A DNA stretch of 64,000 bases from Candidatus Nanoarchaeia archaeon (GTDB lineage: Archaea; Nanobdellota; Nanobdellia; Woesearchaeales; SKIA01), in contig JANQNG010000031.1 of NCBI GenBank assembly GCA_028279685.1, forward strand, positions 184,660 to 248,659, read 5' to 3'. Numbering within the stretch: position 1 is the first letter of the stretch; each line of letters begins with the position of its first letter. The notes beneath the pieces are model-generated. The model did not search any database. It was given only the letters and a program-made list of their open reading frames with translations, and had not been told where the DNA came from. Made by a program: the position numbers and the translations under genes. Below are positions 8,869 to 17,424 of this stretch, in pieces.

Positions 8869-11800
8869 TTATCTAAATTCTTTTGGCTTGTAAAATATCA
8901 AAGCAAGAATAATTCCAAGCATTAAAGCAATAATGCCGAGAATCATGTAGTTGATATATTTGTCTTTAATAAGATCTTGTAAAACAATTCCTCTCGGAGC
9001 ATCTTCATGCTTCTTTGCACTATTAACAAGATACTTGCAGCCTTCAGTAACAACATCAAGCAATTGTTTTGCCTCTCCAGGATTCCCCTCATCGATCTTT
9101 TCCTCTGCTCTCTTAAGCAGTTCATTAAGTTCTTTACATTCAGGATTGCTCGAGAGCAAATCTTTTGCAAATGATACTCTCTGCCTTGCAAAAGATCCTT
9201 TATCATCACCAGACATAAAAATAATATCAGTGTCCGTCACTTCAGGATCTTCGACAATGGCCGATACTTTTACCTCATAAGGTCCTGCATAACCATCATT
9301 TTCAATGTACAACTCAGTTTCAAAATATTGTTCCGGTTCTAAAAACGGAATAAAATAATCTCTAAATTCCAGCGTCACATTTGTAGCAGTTGTTTCCGCT
9401 TCCATAACAATACGGAATAGAGTAGTTTCATCAGAAGGATTCTGTATCTTGACAGGCACTTTTGCATCAAAGCCCGCATCATCCCATTCTACAGCTCCCG
9501 TAACAAGAATATCAAGATTGATAGGTTGTTCAACCTCAACATATTTTGTCTGAGTGATAATCTGTTGATTTGTTCCTCCTCCCCCTCCGCTTGCTGTTGT
9601 CGCAAGAGGATTAGGTGTTTCTTCTTCATCAGGCGTATAATCAATACCAATAGTTACATTATTGCTGTAAACCGAAGCTCCATCAGCATCAGTGGCTATA
9701 AAGGTTACATTCACCTCTCCTGACTCAGAAGGCCTCATAACAATATCATAATTAATATATTCAAACTGCACAATAGAAGAGTTTTCGAGAACAGAAAACG
9801 TCAACGTAAGATTCTCAACACCAGTTATATCTATATAGGCATCACCATCTAAATCATCATCAGGATCATAGAATGCTATCAAATAATCACTAATTCTTGT
9901 AGTAGCGGTAATATTATAATTGGCAATTGTTCCATTAAGAATTGGAGGTCTATTGAGATTCTCAATCTCAACAATCCATGACCATTCTGAATTACTGCCA
10001 AGGAAATCTTCAGCAACCACAGTAAGATTCCTCGAAGATGAAGAAAAGAAATCAAAGGAAACGGTGAGGTTATTATCTGCAGTGACATTAGTTTTATTGA
10101 GTGCTCTTGTGCCATTCCAATAGTATTCAAGTGTAATATTCTGAAGATCTGTGTCATTATCTTCAATCACCACATCAAAAGTAATTGTGTTATTTTCTGT
10201 AAAATTAATGTTAGTAGAATTCGTGCCATTATAATAAGAGACATCAGCGAAGGTAAACAACGTTTCTCCAAGAGAACTATTATAATACGGCTTGACTGAG
10301 GTAAAAAGAGGAGATGTGCTTACATTGAAGACTTGGAAAGAGATATTCTTCTGATCAGAAGCATTCTGCATATCAGAAACATTGAGCAGCACCCAATAAA
10401 TACCATTGTCAGATTCGTTTGGTGTAATATTGAGTATAAATGAATTATTCGACGATTTCACTACACTAAAATTCCAAAGATTTGAAACATTCTCCCCATA
10501 TTGGAATGACCATGCAAACGTGAGGTTATCTCCAAAAATAATATCGTCATCAGTCACATTAAGCAAAAGAGATGTTGTTGATTCCTCCACAATAGGGGGT
10601 AATGAAAAATTATCGGGAGTGCCATCAAGTTCGTTATCAAAGAATGGAGCATCATTTGTGTTGTTAATAGTCAAATTGAATGCTTGTTGATCTGTGGCAC
10701 CGAGTTTATCTTCTACCCACACCAATAAACTATAGTTTCCTACTTCTGCATTCAAATACATTCTCTGCACTTTCGCCGTTGTGCTATTGAATGCTGTAAT
10801 ATTGAAGATAGAATCATTACTGTAAAATGTAAGTGTCTCCGCAGGATCAGGATCATACACATCAATATAAACAAGACATTCTTCGTCCTCATTACAATTT
10901 GTGCTATTGATAAAATCCAAAACAGGTATGGTATTATTAATCACTGCTATAGACGCTGTAATGCTTATATTGACTCCTGCAGAATCTGTCACATTGACAA
11001 GGAAGGTAAGATTGCCAAAATAACTAACATTAGTGGTGACATTGATGAGTCCTGTTGCATTGTCAATAGGAAATAATGAATCATTGGTTGTATATTCAAG
11101 CACATCTCCTGCATAAGTAAGGAAATCAGGATCAGTAACATTTACCACATACGTGAAATTATAATCCACTGCACTCTCCAGATCAGATATATTTATGTTG
11201 TCTCCTGAATTTGACTCATTATAACTCATTTCATATATTACAGGAACATCATTAATATTAGTAATATTGAGTGAATAAATTGTGGAGTTGCTCTCTTTTG
11301 TAAGATTTGTGAAAGGATCAATATCATACACTGTTACATTAATATCTCTACAGACAACATAATCATTAGTGAGATTGGAAATGTTAATAACTCCTGTGCC
11401 AATTGCGTGGCTACTATTTTTTTCTGTAGTAAGATTGGTTATTGTCCAAGGATTCGTTAAATCACAAGTTGAACCAATCGAGAAATTCATGGTGTCGTTC
11501 TCATCAAAGTCAGAAGTATTGATATATGAGAGAAATGGCTGTCCTTGAGTTCCTTGAGTATTGTTAATCGAAAGAAAATAAGGAACCTGATTGATTGAGC
11601 TCACCGTCAATATAAAACTGTCATTCACTTGAATTGATCCATTATTTTCATCAGTTACGGTGATGTTAACATCAAAGATTCCTCTGTCAAAAAAAGTCGG
11701 AGCTCCTCCATTAGGGAATGTCAGTTGAACCTGGTTTGTCGCCACATTGGCCAGCTGCAAAGAAGGCGATGTGGTGTTCATAGTAATATTGTGAGTATTG

Positions 11801-12576
11801 TCTTCCTCATCAGCTATAACAATAGTGTATTCAAATACGGATCCTTCTGTTGCATTCTTATTTTGCAATGGTGGAGAAAATGTCGGGAAATCATTGATCT
11901 CAACAACCGTAAAGTTGATTTCTATAGCATCTGAACCTTTATCATCTCCTTCCTCACCATCGACTGCAACAACAACTAATGTATGATTTCCTATATGCTC
12001 TTGCAGAGGTGTGAATGAGAACAAACCACTGCTTCCAATATTTGAGAGATTATCAAAAGCAGATCCTTGATTGTTTTTATCATAGGAGAGATAGGTAATG
12101 CCATCTCCATCAACACCTCCCGCATCAGCATCTGTTGCATTAACATCATAAGTATAATAACTATCTTCTTTAATTTCTTGATTAGCTACAGCAGTAATAA
12201 CAGGATCTGCATTAGAGATTCTCAATGTGTATGACATATTCACCTCTTCAGTACCATTACCTGCGTGCACGCTACAATTCCAATTTTCATAACGCTGAAC
12301 TGAGCCTCCAGCAATACCTTCAGGACTAATGCATTCAGCACCTGTCGTACAAGAGATGTTTTGTTCTTGTTTTTGTTCAATGCCATCTTCAAACCAAGTC
12401 ACATTGGCCTCAAGATCTCCATTCGGTTCGAAGAGTGTCCATCGACATAAGAGATTGTCGCCTGTCTGTGCGTCAGCAGGCGTGACTGTTGGATTAACTG
12501 AGAAATTAATGCCAAAACTTAGAAGTGCAACTAGGAAGACGATGCCAAATAAAAATATTTTTGGATTAAGCTTCAT
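8869..12576 (-). CDS. giant cadherin/Ig-like repeat surface protein
   Basis: 1235 aa. N-terminal signal peptide about 1-36 (FLFGIVFLVALLSFG). The body is a tandem array of about ten beta-sandwich repeats of roughly 95-105 residues with cadherin-like signatures such as DPDPAETLTF, DENDTMNFSI, VTDENNGS and VNVTDSAG. It is very rich in Asn, Ser and Thr with many N-x-S/T sequons, as expected for a glycosylated S-layer-like or adhesion protein. A poly-Gly hinge (about residues 993-997) precedes a last beta domain, a helical stretch and a C-terminal transmembrane helix at about 1205-1228 (MILGIIALMLGIILALIFY) ending in a short basic tail. Its ATG overlaps the stop of the upstream ribbon-helix-helix mini-gene. 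The partner is unknown. Confidence 0.8.
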   Translation of the reverse strand: MKLNPKIFLFGIVFLVALLSFGINFSVNPTVTPADAQTGDNLLCRWTLFEPNGDLEANVTWFEDGIEQKQEQNISCTTGAECISPEGIAGGSVQRYENWNCSVHAGNGTEEVNMSYTLRISNADPVITAVANQEIKEDSYYTYDVNATDADAGGVDGDGITYLSYDKNNQGSAFDNLSNIGSSGLFSFTPLQEHIGNHTLVVVAVDGEEGDDKGSDAIEINFTVVEINDFPTFSPPLQNKNATEGSVFEYTIVIADEEDNTHNITMNTTSPSLQLANVATNQVQLTFPNGGAPTFFDRGIFDVNITVTDENNGSIQVNDSFILTVSSINQVPYFLSINNTQGTQGQPFLSYINTSDFDENDTMNFSIGSTCDLTNPWTITNLTTEKNSSHAIGTGVINISNLTNDYVVCRDINVTVYDIDPFTNLTKESNSTIYSLNITNINDVPVIYEMSYNESNSGDNINISDLESAVDYNFTYVVNVTDPDFLTYAGDVLEYTTNDSLFPIDNATGLINVTTNVSYFGNLTFLVNVTDSAGVNISITASIAVINNTIPVLDFINSTNCNEDEECLVYIDVYDPDPAETLTFYSNDSIFNITAFNSTTAKVQRMYLNAEVGNYSLLVWVEDKLGATDQQAFNLTINNTNDAPFFDNELDGTPDNFSLPPIVEESTTSLLLNVTDDDIIFGDNLTFAWSFQYGENVSNLWNFSVVKSSNNSFILNITPNESDNGIYWVLLNVSDMQNASDQKNISFQVFNVSTSPLFTSVKPYYNSSLGETLFTFADVSYYNGTNSTNINFTENNTITFDVVIEDNDTDLQNITLEYYWNGTRALNKTNVTADNNLTVSFDFFSSSSRNLTVVAEDFLGSNSEWSWIVEIENLNRPPILNGTIANYNITATTRISDYLIAFYDPDDDLDGDAYIDITGVENLTLTFSVLENSSIVQFEYINYDIVMRPSESGEVNVTFIATDADGASVYSNNVTIGIDYTPDEEETPNPLATTASGGGGGTNQQIITQTKYVEVEQPINLDILVTGAVEWDDAGFDAKVPVKIQNPSDETTLFRIVMEAETTATNVTLEFRDYFIPFLEPEQYFETELYIENDGYAGPYEVKVSAIVEDPEVTDTDIIFMSGDDKGSFARQRVSFAKDLLSSNPECKELNELLKRAEEKIDEGNPGEAKQLLDVVTEGCKYLVNSAKKHEDAPRGIVLQDLIKDKYINYMILGIIALMLGIILALIFYKPKEFR

Positions 12577-12707
12577 CTTTTTTTCCTCTTCAGATGTTGT
12601 CTAAGTTTTTCTATTAGATATTCTTTGAGCGTGATTTCTTGGACAGCACAAGCTACTTTGATCTTCTTGTGCAAATCATCCGGTATCGTAATATTGACGT
12701 TAGCCAT
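12573..12707 (-). CDS. ribbon-helix-helix (CopG/Arc-like) mini-protein, copy 2
   Basis: 44 aa, starting MANVNITIPDDLHKKIKVAC. The pattern of a short beta strand (VNITIP), D-D-L-H-K-K-I and two amphipathic helices is that of ribbon-helix-helix DNA-binding proteins, which dimerise and insert the strand into the DNA major groove. The C-terminus is very basic (HLKRKKR). The TGA overlaps the ATG of the giant surface gene (ATGA), and the ATG overlaps the TAA of the sister mini-gene (ATGGCTAA), so the three genes read as one coupled unit. It is clearly a paralogue of the neighbour. No toxin gene follows, so it is more likely a local regulator than an antitoxin. Confidence 0.72.
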   Translation of the reverse strand: MANVNITIPDDLHKKIKVACAVQEITLKEYLIEKLRQHLKRKKR

Positions 12708-12828
12708 TTTCTATAGAATCAGCAAGTACCTCCGTAATGAGTTCTTTTATTGTTTTGTCTTCAATTGCTGCAAGTACTCGAATCTCTTTATGGACATCAT
12801 CAGGAATGGGAATATTGATATTTACCAA
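12700..12828 (-). CDS. ribbon-helix-helix mini-protein, copy 1 (TTG start)
   Basis: 42 aa, reading (M)VNINIPIPDDVHKEIRVLA and continuing IKELITEVLADSIENG. It has the same strand-helix-helix layout as the next mini-gene, with identical PDD-x-H-K positions. The frame is open only from a TTG at 12828, preceded by GGAGATGAT with good spacing; the nearby ATG at 12835 is in another frame and stops at once. The product is acidic at the C-terminus while its sister is basic, so the two could form a heterodimer. First gene of the operon leading to the 1235-aa surface protein. Probable DNA-binding regulator. Confidence 0.65.
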   Translation of the reverse strand: MVNINIPIPDDVHKEIRVLAAIEDKTIKELITEVLADSIENG

Positions 12829-12976
12829 GATATCATCTCCAGAGAAAAAAGGGAGGAGGGCGCCAAACAGCAACCCATCGACATCCCAATTTCGGGGGAA
12901 TAGGTAAAAAGATCTAGAAAAAGGTCTACAATCTTCTCACTATAGCAAAGAGCGTATTCCACGTTTCTAGCACCTT

Positions 12977-13047
12977 ACTAAGTTAGCTTAGTTATCTTAC
13001 TTTGCTAATTATTATTGTTTATATAACTTAACTTATTTATATAGTTT
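12977..13047 (-). promoter_or_regulatory. TATA box and dyad operator candidate of the RHH/surface-protein operon
   Basis: On the reverse strand a TATATAAA box lies at 13036-13043. About 45 nt downstream, where the transcript would begin or just after, a perfect inverted repeat ACTAAG-4 nt-CTTAGT occupies 12977-12992. Ribbon-helix-helix repressors typically bind such short dyads, so autoregulation by the two mini-proteins is plausible. The rest of the 289-nt gap (12829-13117) holds no gene; a weak hairpin (ATTTCA/TGAAAT) lies near 13090-13115, just after the 3' end of the next gene. Confidence 0.4.
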
Positions 13048-13117
13048 TCGGAGAACACGAAAAAACTTAAAAGACAGAATTATGTAATTTCAGCGCGTTT
13101 ATCATGAAATAGTACAT

Positions 13118-15352
13118 TCACTCAATAACCCTCTTGTTCTTCTTGGTGAATACAATCTCGTAATACAATCTGGCAATATCATTATACATGATCGCTTTTG
13201 TGTCTTCATTAAATTGCTCATAGAGTTCAACTGCCTGAAGATAGATACTGTAAGCAACATTAATCTTTCCAAAATTTAATGCAATATTTGCATTAGAAAT
13301 CATCAAATACACCTTATCACTAAGAGGTATAGTAATAGGTATAGGTCTTTGGAACAATTCTTTATGTTGCATCTCTTTCTCTTCTTTCGTTAATGCTGAT
13401 GTTTGATACACAATAACTCTTGATTCATCAACTAATGTTTGCAATTGGATTTTTGAAATAGATCTCCCTCCAAACTCGATAAGAATTGCTCTTTTGAAAT
13501 AAAGAGATAAAATATGTTTCAATTCCTGCATGATTTTCGAATGCTGAATTTCCCTGATGAGTTCATCATAGGTGAATTCATAATCAAGATCAAATGCTAC
13601 TTTAAAATATTCTCTGCTAACTCTTGATAATCTCTCTGATAATTCACTTGAGCTTGAAACATCAATATGTCTTTCAATATCATCTAACTCTTCAAGGATA
13701 CGCTCCCTTGCTTCAAGCGTAATCAAAACATTAGCATTTGGAGGAAGAAGCATCTCGGAAATAAGATGAGCCGCATAAGCAATCTGTTTCCTGAATACTA
13801 TTCCTAATACAGAGCAACCCACAACAACAAGAACAATAGACCAAAAAAGAATATTCAAGGCTCTACTTCCAGGAATAATCATACCAGGAAGATCAATTTC
13901 TTTACAAGGCAAACAAGGACCACCACAATCAACACCAATCTCTCCTTGATTTTTGACACCATCAAAACAAGAAGGACAAGGAGGACAGAATGGACCGCCA
14001 CAATCAATCTGTTCTTCTTCATTATTAAGCACACCATCATCACATGTTTCACAAGGAGGACATTCTGATCCTCCACAATCAACACCTGTTTCAAATCGAT
14101 TCATAACACCATCAAAACAACTACCACATGGCAAACAAGGACCACCACAATCAACACCCTCTTCACCACCATTTTTAATACCATCATAACAATTCGCTTG
14201 ATAAGTGCATGGCTTCGTATAGAACTTCGTATCAGTGATACCTTTTGAACATTCCCTCGTATCTACACATTCTCTAACAGTAAATCCTTTGTAGAGTAAT
14301 TGTCTATCATATTCTTCAGGGTAGACCTCATCATCACCTTTCCAAAGTATATACGTCATCGAATTATTACCTATTGAGATATTGACAATATCTGTTCTGT
14401 TTTTCACTTGATTCACTGAGCTAACATACATACAAGGAGCCCAATCGTAGCAGAAATATTCTGGTTTACAAGTATCTGTTAATGAAGATACCATATTTCC
14501 ACTACTCCCTCCTCCACTTCCTGAAGCTGACTGCTGTGCTTCTTGAGGAGGTGTTTCGGTCTCGTCAGGATTATCTGAACAAACAACTTCAACGTTGATA
14601 ATCCCGCTGTTTCCTGAATTACCATAGGTATCATTCGCTATAAAAACAAACTCAGATTCTCCACAATATTCTGGTGATGGATTAAACTCAACTTGATTGG
14701 TTGCCTTAATCTCGACGGAAAGATCACCATTGTAACTACCTATGTATGTCATGTTAAATGAAAACGTCATGAGATCTCCATCAGGATCGGTGAAATGATT
14801 ATCAAGATCAAAAGGTACATAGATAATATCCTGCTCCATGGAAATATTGCTTATAGGTCTACTCAGATAAGGAGCATCGTTAGTGTTTTCGATATAGACA
14901 GGAAGAAATTCACTCACTATTGAATTTCCACAACCTACATCATCTTGTGCACTAATATTAAAGACATACTGTCCTGTTTCATTATCAAGAGGCGTAAATG
15001 ATATTGATTCATTCTCAATATCAAAAAGATCTAATGTCATAAGACTTGTGTAGTTGCTGTATTCCGACAAAGGTTCATCATAAAAAGTGATATTAGCACC
15101 TTCGAGAGGATGTGTTGCATTAATTGTACAATAATATGCTACCTCCTCCGTCGAAGAATTAGAACAATTAGAAATATTCAACACCACAGGCGTATTAACA
15201 CAAATTAATACCTCTCCTGATGCTGATCCGTTTGTCGCTTTCCCAGAAATAGCATTATTGACATACGATTTTGTGTAATTAGTAAGCACTATATTTTGAG
15301 CTATGATAATAATGACTAATACCAACACCAAGAGTATCATCTTATTTCTCAT
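13118..15352 (-). CDS. cadherin-like surface protein with four Cys-rich DCGG repeats and cytoplasmic domain
   Basis: 744 aa. Signal anchor about 5-25 (ILLVLVLVIIIAQNIVL). Two cadherin/Ig-like domains follow (for example DNHFTDPDGDLMTFSFN). Residues about 385-490 hold four copies of a Cys repeat of the form C-x-D-G-x-x-N-x-x-E-x-x-x-D-C-G-G-x-x-C-x-P-C, probably disulfide-bonded. A transmembrane helix lies near 497-520 (LFWSIVLVVVGCSVLGIVF), then a helical cytoplasmic domain of about 220 residues. The start overlaps the end of the upstream small gene by 11 nt, so translation is probably coupled. Large inside and outside parts make a signalling or anchoring role possible; no family was identified for the cytoplasmic domain. 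Confidence 0.75.
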   Translation of the reverse strand: MRNKMILLVLVLVIIIIAQNIVLTNYTKSYVNNAISGKATNGSASGEVLICVNTPVVLNISNCSNSSTEEVAYYCTINATHPLEGANITFYDEPLSEYSNYTSLMTLDLFDIENESISFTPLDNETGQYVFNISAQDDVGCGNSIVSEFLPVYIENTNDAPYLSRPISNISMEQDIIYVPFDLDNHFTDPDGDLMTFSFNMTYIGSYNGDLSVEIKATNQVEFNPSPEYCGESEFVFIANDTYGNSGNSGIINVEVVCSDNPDETETPPQEAQQSASGSGGGSSGNMVSSLTDTCKPEYFCYDWAPCMYVSSVNQVKNRTDIVNISIGNNSMTYILWKGDDEVYPEEYDRQLLYKGFTVRECVDTRECSKGITDTKFYTKPCTYQANCYDGIKNGGEEGVDCGGPCLPCGSCFDGVMNRFETGVDCGGSECPPCETCDDGVLNNEEEQIDCGGPFCPPCPSCFDGVKNQGEIGVDCGGPCLPCKEIDLPGMIIPGSRALNILFWSIVLVVVGCSVLGIVFRKQIAYAAHLISEMLLPPNANVLITLEARERILEELDDIERHIDVSSSSELSERLSRVSREYFKVAFDLDYEFTYDELIREIQHSKIMQELKHILSLYFKRAILIEFGGRSISKIQLQTLVDESRVIVYQTSALTKEEKEMQHKELFQRPIPITIPLSDKVYLMISNANIALNFGKINVAYSIYLQAVELYEQFNEDTKAIMYNDIARLYYEIVFTKKNKRVIE

Positions 15353-15602
15353 CTTCTAACCACACTTTTGTTTTCTTAGGAATCACATCCCACACTTTGA
15401 AAAAATCATCAAGCTTCATTTCATATGCAGGAGGAATGAGTAAAGCCATTTTTCCTATCTTTCTTCCTTGACAAAGTTTCAGAACACTTTTACGTCCGCC
15501 TGTACCAAATAATGCATGAGAAAATCGTTGTTTCTTACTGGGTTCTAAAGCAATCAAGCTATATTCAACCAAGATCATCTGCTTCAGTTGCTGTGATTCC
15601 AT
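15342..15602 (-). CDS. small protein of unknown function heading a surface-protein operon
   Basis: 86 aa from the ATG at 15602 (MESQQLKQMILVEYSLIALE); an upstream in-frame ATG at 15626 would add eight residues. I prefer 15602 because a TTTATAAAT box lies about 25 nt before it, which would give a leaderless transcript, and because the extra codons would be made of a palindrome that repeats elsewhere upstream. The protein is compact and basic, with ALFGTGGRKSVLKL and IGKMALLIPP segments. Small archaeal proteins with a similar G-x-G-x-x-x-x-L layout exist next to regulators and nucleotidyltransferases, but I cannot assign a function. It overlaps the 744-aa surface gene by 11 nt. Confidence 0.6.
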   Translation of the reverse strand: MESQQLKQMILVEYSLIALEPSKKQRFSHALFGTGGRKSVLKLCQGRKIGKMALLIPPAYEMKLDDFFKVWDVIPKKTKVWLEDEK

Positions 15603-15605
15603 TAT

Positions 15606-15730
15606 GTCAATAATTGACCGATTCATTAATTTATAAATATTTTGGTCAATAATTTATATATTATAAACTATATATTGGTCAATATATGACAGAAAGAGAA
15701 AATTTATTGTTTTTTGTCAATAATTGACAA
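15606..15730 (-). promoter_or_regulatory. array of four GTCAAT-type palindromes in a promoter
   Basis: The dyad GTCAATAATTGAC occurs perfectly at 15606-15618 and 15716-15728, the latter extended to a 17-nt palindrome at 15714-15730. A variant GTCAATATATGAC is at 15678-15690 and a half-degenerate copy (GTCAATAATT) at 15645-15654. Copies start 33-39 nt apart. The first lies between the TATA box (TTTATAAAT, about 15626-15636 on the reverse strand) and the start codon at 15602, a position where a bound repressor would block transcription. The owner of the operator is unknown. Confidence 0.6.
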
Positions 15731-15742
15731 TCTCTAATTCTC

Positions 15743-16162
15743 CTAAATTTTTCTAAAGAAGTGCAGCAGAATTTTTCCTGTGTATTCACCATGAGGCGTG
15801 CCTTCATCAACCACAAGAGAGAACATCACATCCACAGCAGTACCTCCTATAATAGAAAATTGGCCAGGATTCGCTGTTACAATCTCTGAATTGTTCTTGA
15901 CCACTTCAATAACAACATCAGCATCAAATGGTACACCGACACTAATTGAGCGCTCACTTCTTGCACCAGGCATCAATCCTCCAAAATGCAAAATATCATT
16001 ATCTAAAATCATACCTAATTCTTCCATAACTACATAATCATAATGAATGACTTCTGTATGAAGTTTTTTCTCTTGAAGAAGACTGAAAAAAGCTATCGAG
16101 GACAATATGATAGATAATATAACCACAAATCCTATGATGATAAAAACATTAACTTTTTTCAT
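15743..16162 (-). CDS. small membrane-anchored Ig-like exported protein
   Basis: 139 aa. One N-terminal transmembrane or signal-anchor helix at about 5-27 (FIIIGFVVILSIILSSIAFF), then a single beta-sandwich-like domain of about 100 residues containing LHFGGLMPGARSERSISV and DEGTPHGEYTGKILLHF. This pattern, G-x-x-x-P-G-x-x-x-x-x-x-I-x-V followed by a conserved G-x-Y-x-G-x-I, is that of Ig-like domains with gliding or COG1470-like architecture. It begins one base after the stop of the 392-aa gene, so the two form an operon and may work as a pair at the outer face of the membrane. Confidence 0.65.
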   Translation of the reverse strand: MKKVNVFIIIGFVVILSIILSSIAFFSLLQEKKLHTEVIHYDYVVMEELGMILDNDILHFGGLMPGARSERSISVGVPFDADVVIEVVKNNSEIVTANPGQFSIIGGTAVDVMFSLVVDEGTPHGEYTGKILLHFFRKI

Positions 16163-16163
16163 T

Positions 16164-17342
16164 TTACTTCCTGTAATCGTATTGGTGCATTTTTTTATGT
16201 TTCTTCGGCACTTTCAGCTCATAAATAATAATCACTAAGAAAACAACAGTCAATACAATAGCAAGAGCTATAATGAAATCCGAGTTAAACAGATTCTTCT
16301 TAGGAGTATCTTCAACAATTACTTCCTCCTCCTCGACAATATCAAGCCACACAGGTATTTCTTTCAAAGTATCAACAAAATAGATCTTAACTAGCCCTTC
16401 ATAACGACCAAGTTCATATCCTGTTGTGTCAATAAACACAGGAAGATTAGTCACACCAAATCCTTTCATACTTATTGTTTGACTCTTGACATGCTGATCA
16501 AACGCATCCATTTCAGCATAGACTTCAGGGATGCCATCATTCCATCTGCTCTCCAAGGTCAACACAACTTTATTGATGCGATCAGGGTAAAGTTCATTAG
16601 TATAGTCAGTCAAATCAACATCCAAGGTTCCTATTTTGAATTCAGCTTCTGCTTTTCGACTCGTCACACCATAGAAATAAGTAAACTTCCCAAAGTATGT
16701 TCCTGGAGAGAAAAGCGCTGTATCAATTTCATCAGAAATACTCTTTGATGTTCCTACAGACACTTCTATATGCTCAATATTAATTACTTTCTTAAGCTCA
16801 TCTTTCGAAGTATATATCTTCAAATTTCCATTGGTGTCTTCAAGATCCTCTTTTCCTTTATTCGCAATTAACACATTATAGACAGCATGTTCTCCTTCCT
16901 TGACCGATCCAATATTCATCGTGACTTCAGCATATTTACCAGGATAAGGCACCTCAACAAAGATGTGGGAGCTGACTGCCGCTTTTGCTGAAAATCCTCC
17001 GCCTGATTCAGTATCTTCAACGGCATCAACAATAACTCTATGTCTCCCAGCAATTTCTATTTCTTTGGGAAAATCGAAATGTACAAGTACTTCCTTTTGC
17101 TCTCCTGCAGAGAGAACGAATTTCTCAGGCTCGAAAGAAATAATGTCTCCTAAATCACCATTCATTACCATCCTCATACCTATAGGATACGCCTCAGTAT
17201 TAATGATTTGCAGAGGCACCGTTCTTCTCACCTCAGGAGAAAAATGTACTGTTGCGCTCGGGGGAGATATTCCTAATGCCGCAACAAGAGATGAAACTAA
17301 AAGAAAACAGACCATCCAAATCCCTATCTTATTATACTGCAT
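16164..17342 (-). CDS. exported Ig-like protein with C-terminal membrane anchor
   Basis: 392 aa. Signal peptide about 1-22 (WMVCFLLVSSLVAALG), then three beta-sandwich domains. The first (about 25-125) reads SPPSATVHFSPEVRRTVPLQ and FVLSAGEQKEVLVHFDFP, the build of Ig-like domains found in periplasmic-chaperone-like and DUF916-like surface proteins. A transmembrane helix lies at about 355-378 (FIIALAIVLTVVFLVIIIY) with a basic tail (VPKKHKKMHQYDYRK). The ATG lies 27 nt from the centre of the palindromic TATA element AATATTTAAATATT at 17363-17376, so the transcript is probably leaderless. The next gene starts one base after its stop. Confidence 0.65.
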   Translation of the reverse strand: MQYNKIGIWMVCFLLVSSLVAALGISPPSATVHFSPEVRRTVPLQIINTEAYPIGMRMVMNGDLGDIISFEPEKFVLSAGEQKEVLVHFDFPKEIEIAGRHRVIVDAVEDTESGGGFSAKAAVSSHIFVEVPYPGKYAEVTMNIGSVKEGEHAVYNVLIANKGKEDLEDTNGNLKIYTSKDELKKVINIEHIEVSVGTSKSISDEIDTALFSPGTYFGKFTYFYGVTSRKAEAEFKIGTLDVDLTDYTNELYPDRINKVVLTLESRWNDGIPEVYAEMDAFDQHVKSQTISMKGFGVTNLPVFIDTTGYELGRYEGLVKIYFVDTLKEIPVWLDIVEEEEVIVEDTPKKNLFNSDFIIALAIVLTVVFLVIIIYELKVPKKHKKMHQYDYRK

Positions 17343-17355
17343 ACTCTATTTCTAT

Positions 17356-17389
17356 TGAGCAAAATATTTAAATATTCTGGTTTAGCGCA
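17356..17389. repeat. 34-bp promoter repeat, copy 1
   Basis: TGAGCAAAATATTTAAATATT continued by CTGGTTTAGCGCA matches the copy at 18244 at 32 of 34 positions. It contains the 14-nt palindrome AATATTTAAATATT (17363-17376), which can serve as a TATA box in both directions. The leftward gene start (17342) lies 27 nt from its centre. The rightward lectin-like gene (17425) lies farther away and uses a GAGGAAG ribosome-binding sequence. Confidence 0.7.
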
Positions 17390-17424
17390 ATTCTTAAGAA
17401 AAGATGTTGAAATGAGGAAGATAA

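Noticed and set aside
13088..13118. Intrinsic terminator after the 744-aa gene
   Set aside because: The ATTFCA-like stem (ATTTCA/TGAAAT) is short with a 12-nt loop and no T-tract follows.
15603..15626. Eight extra codons at the start of the small gene
   Set aside because: The codons are formed by a palindrome that repeats in the upstream noncoding region, and the TATA spacing fits 15602.
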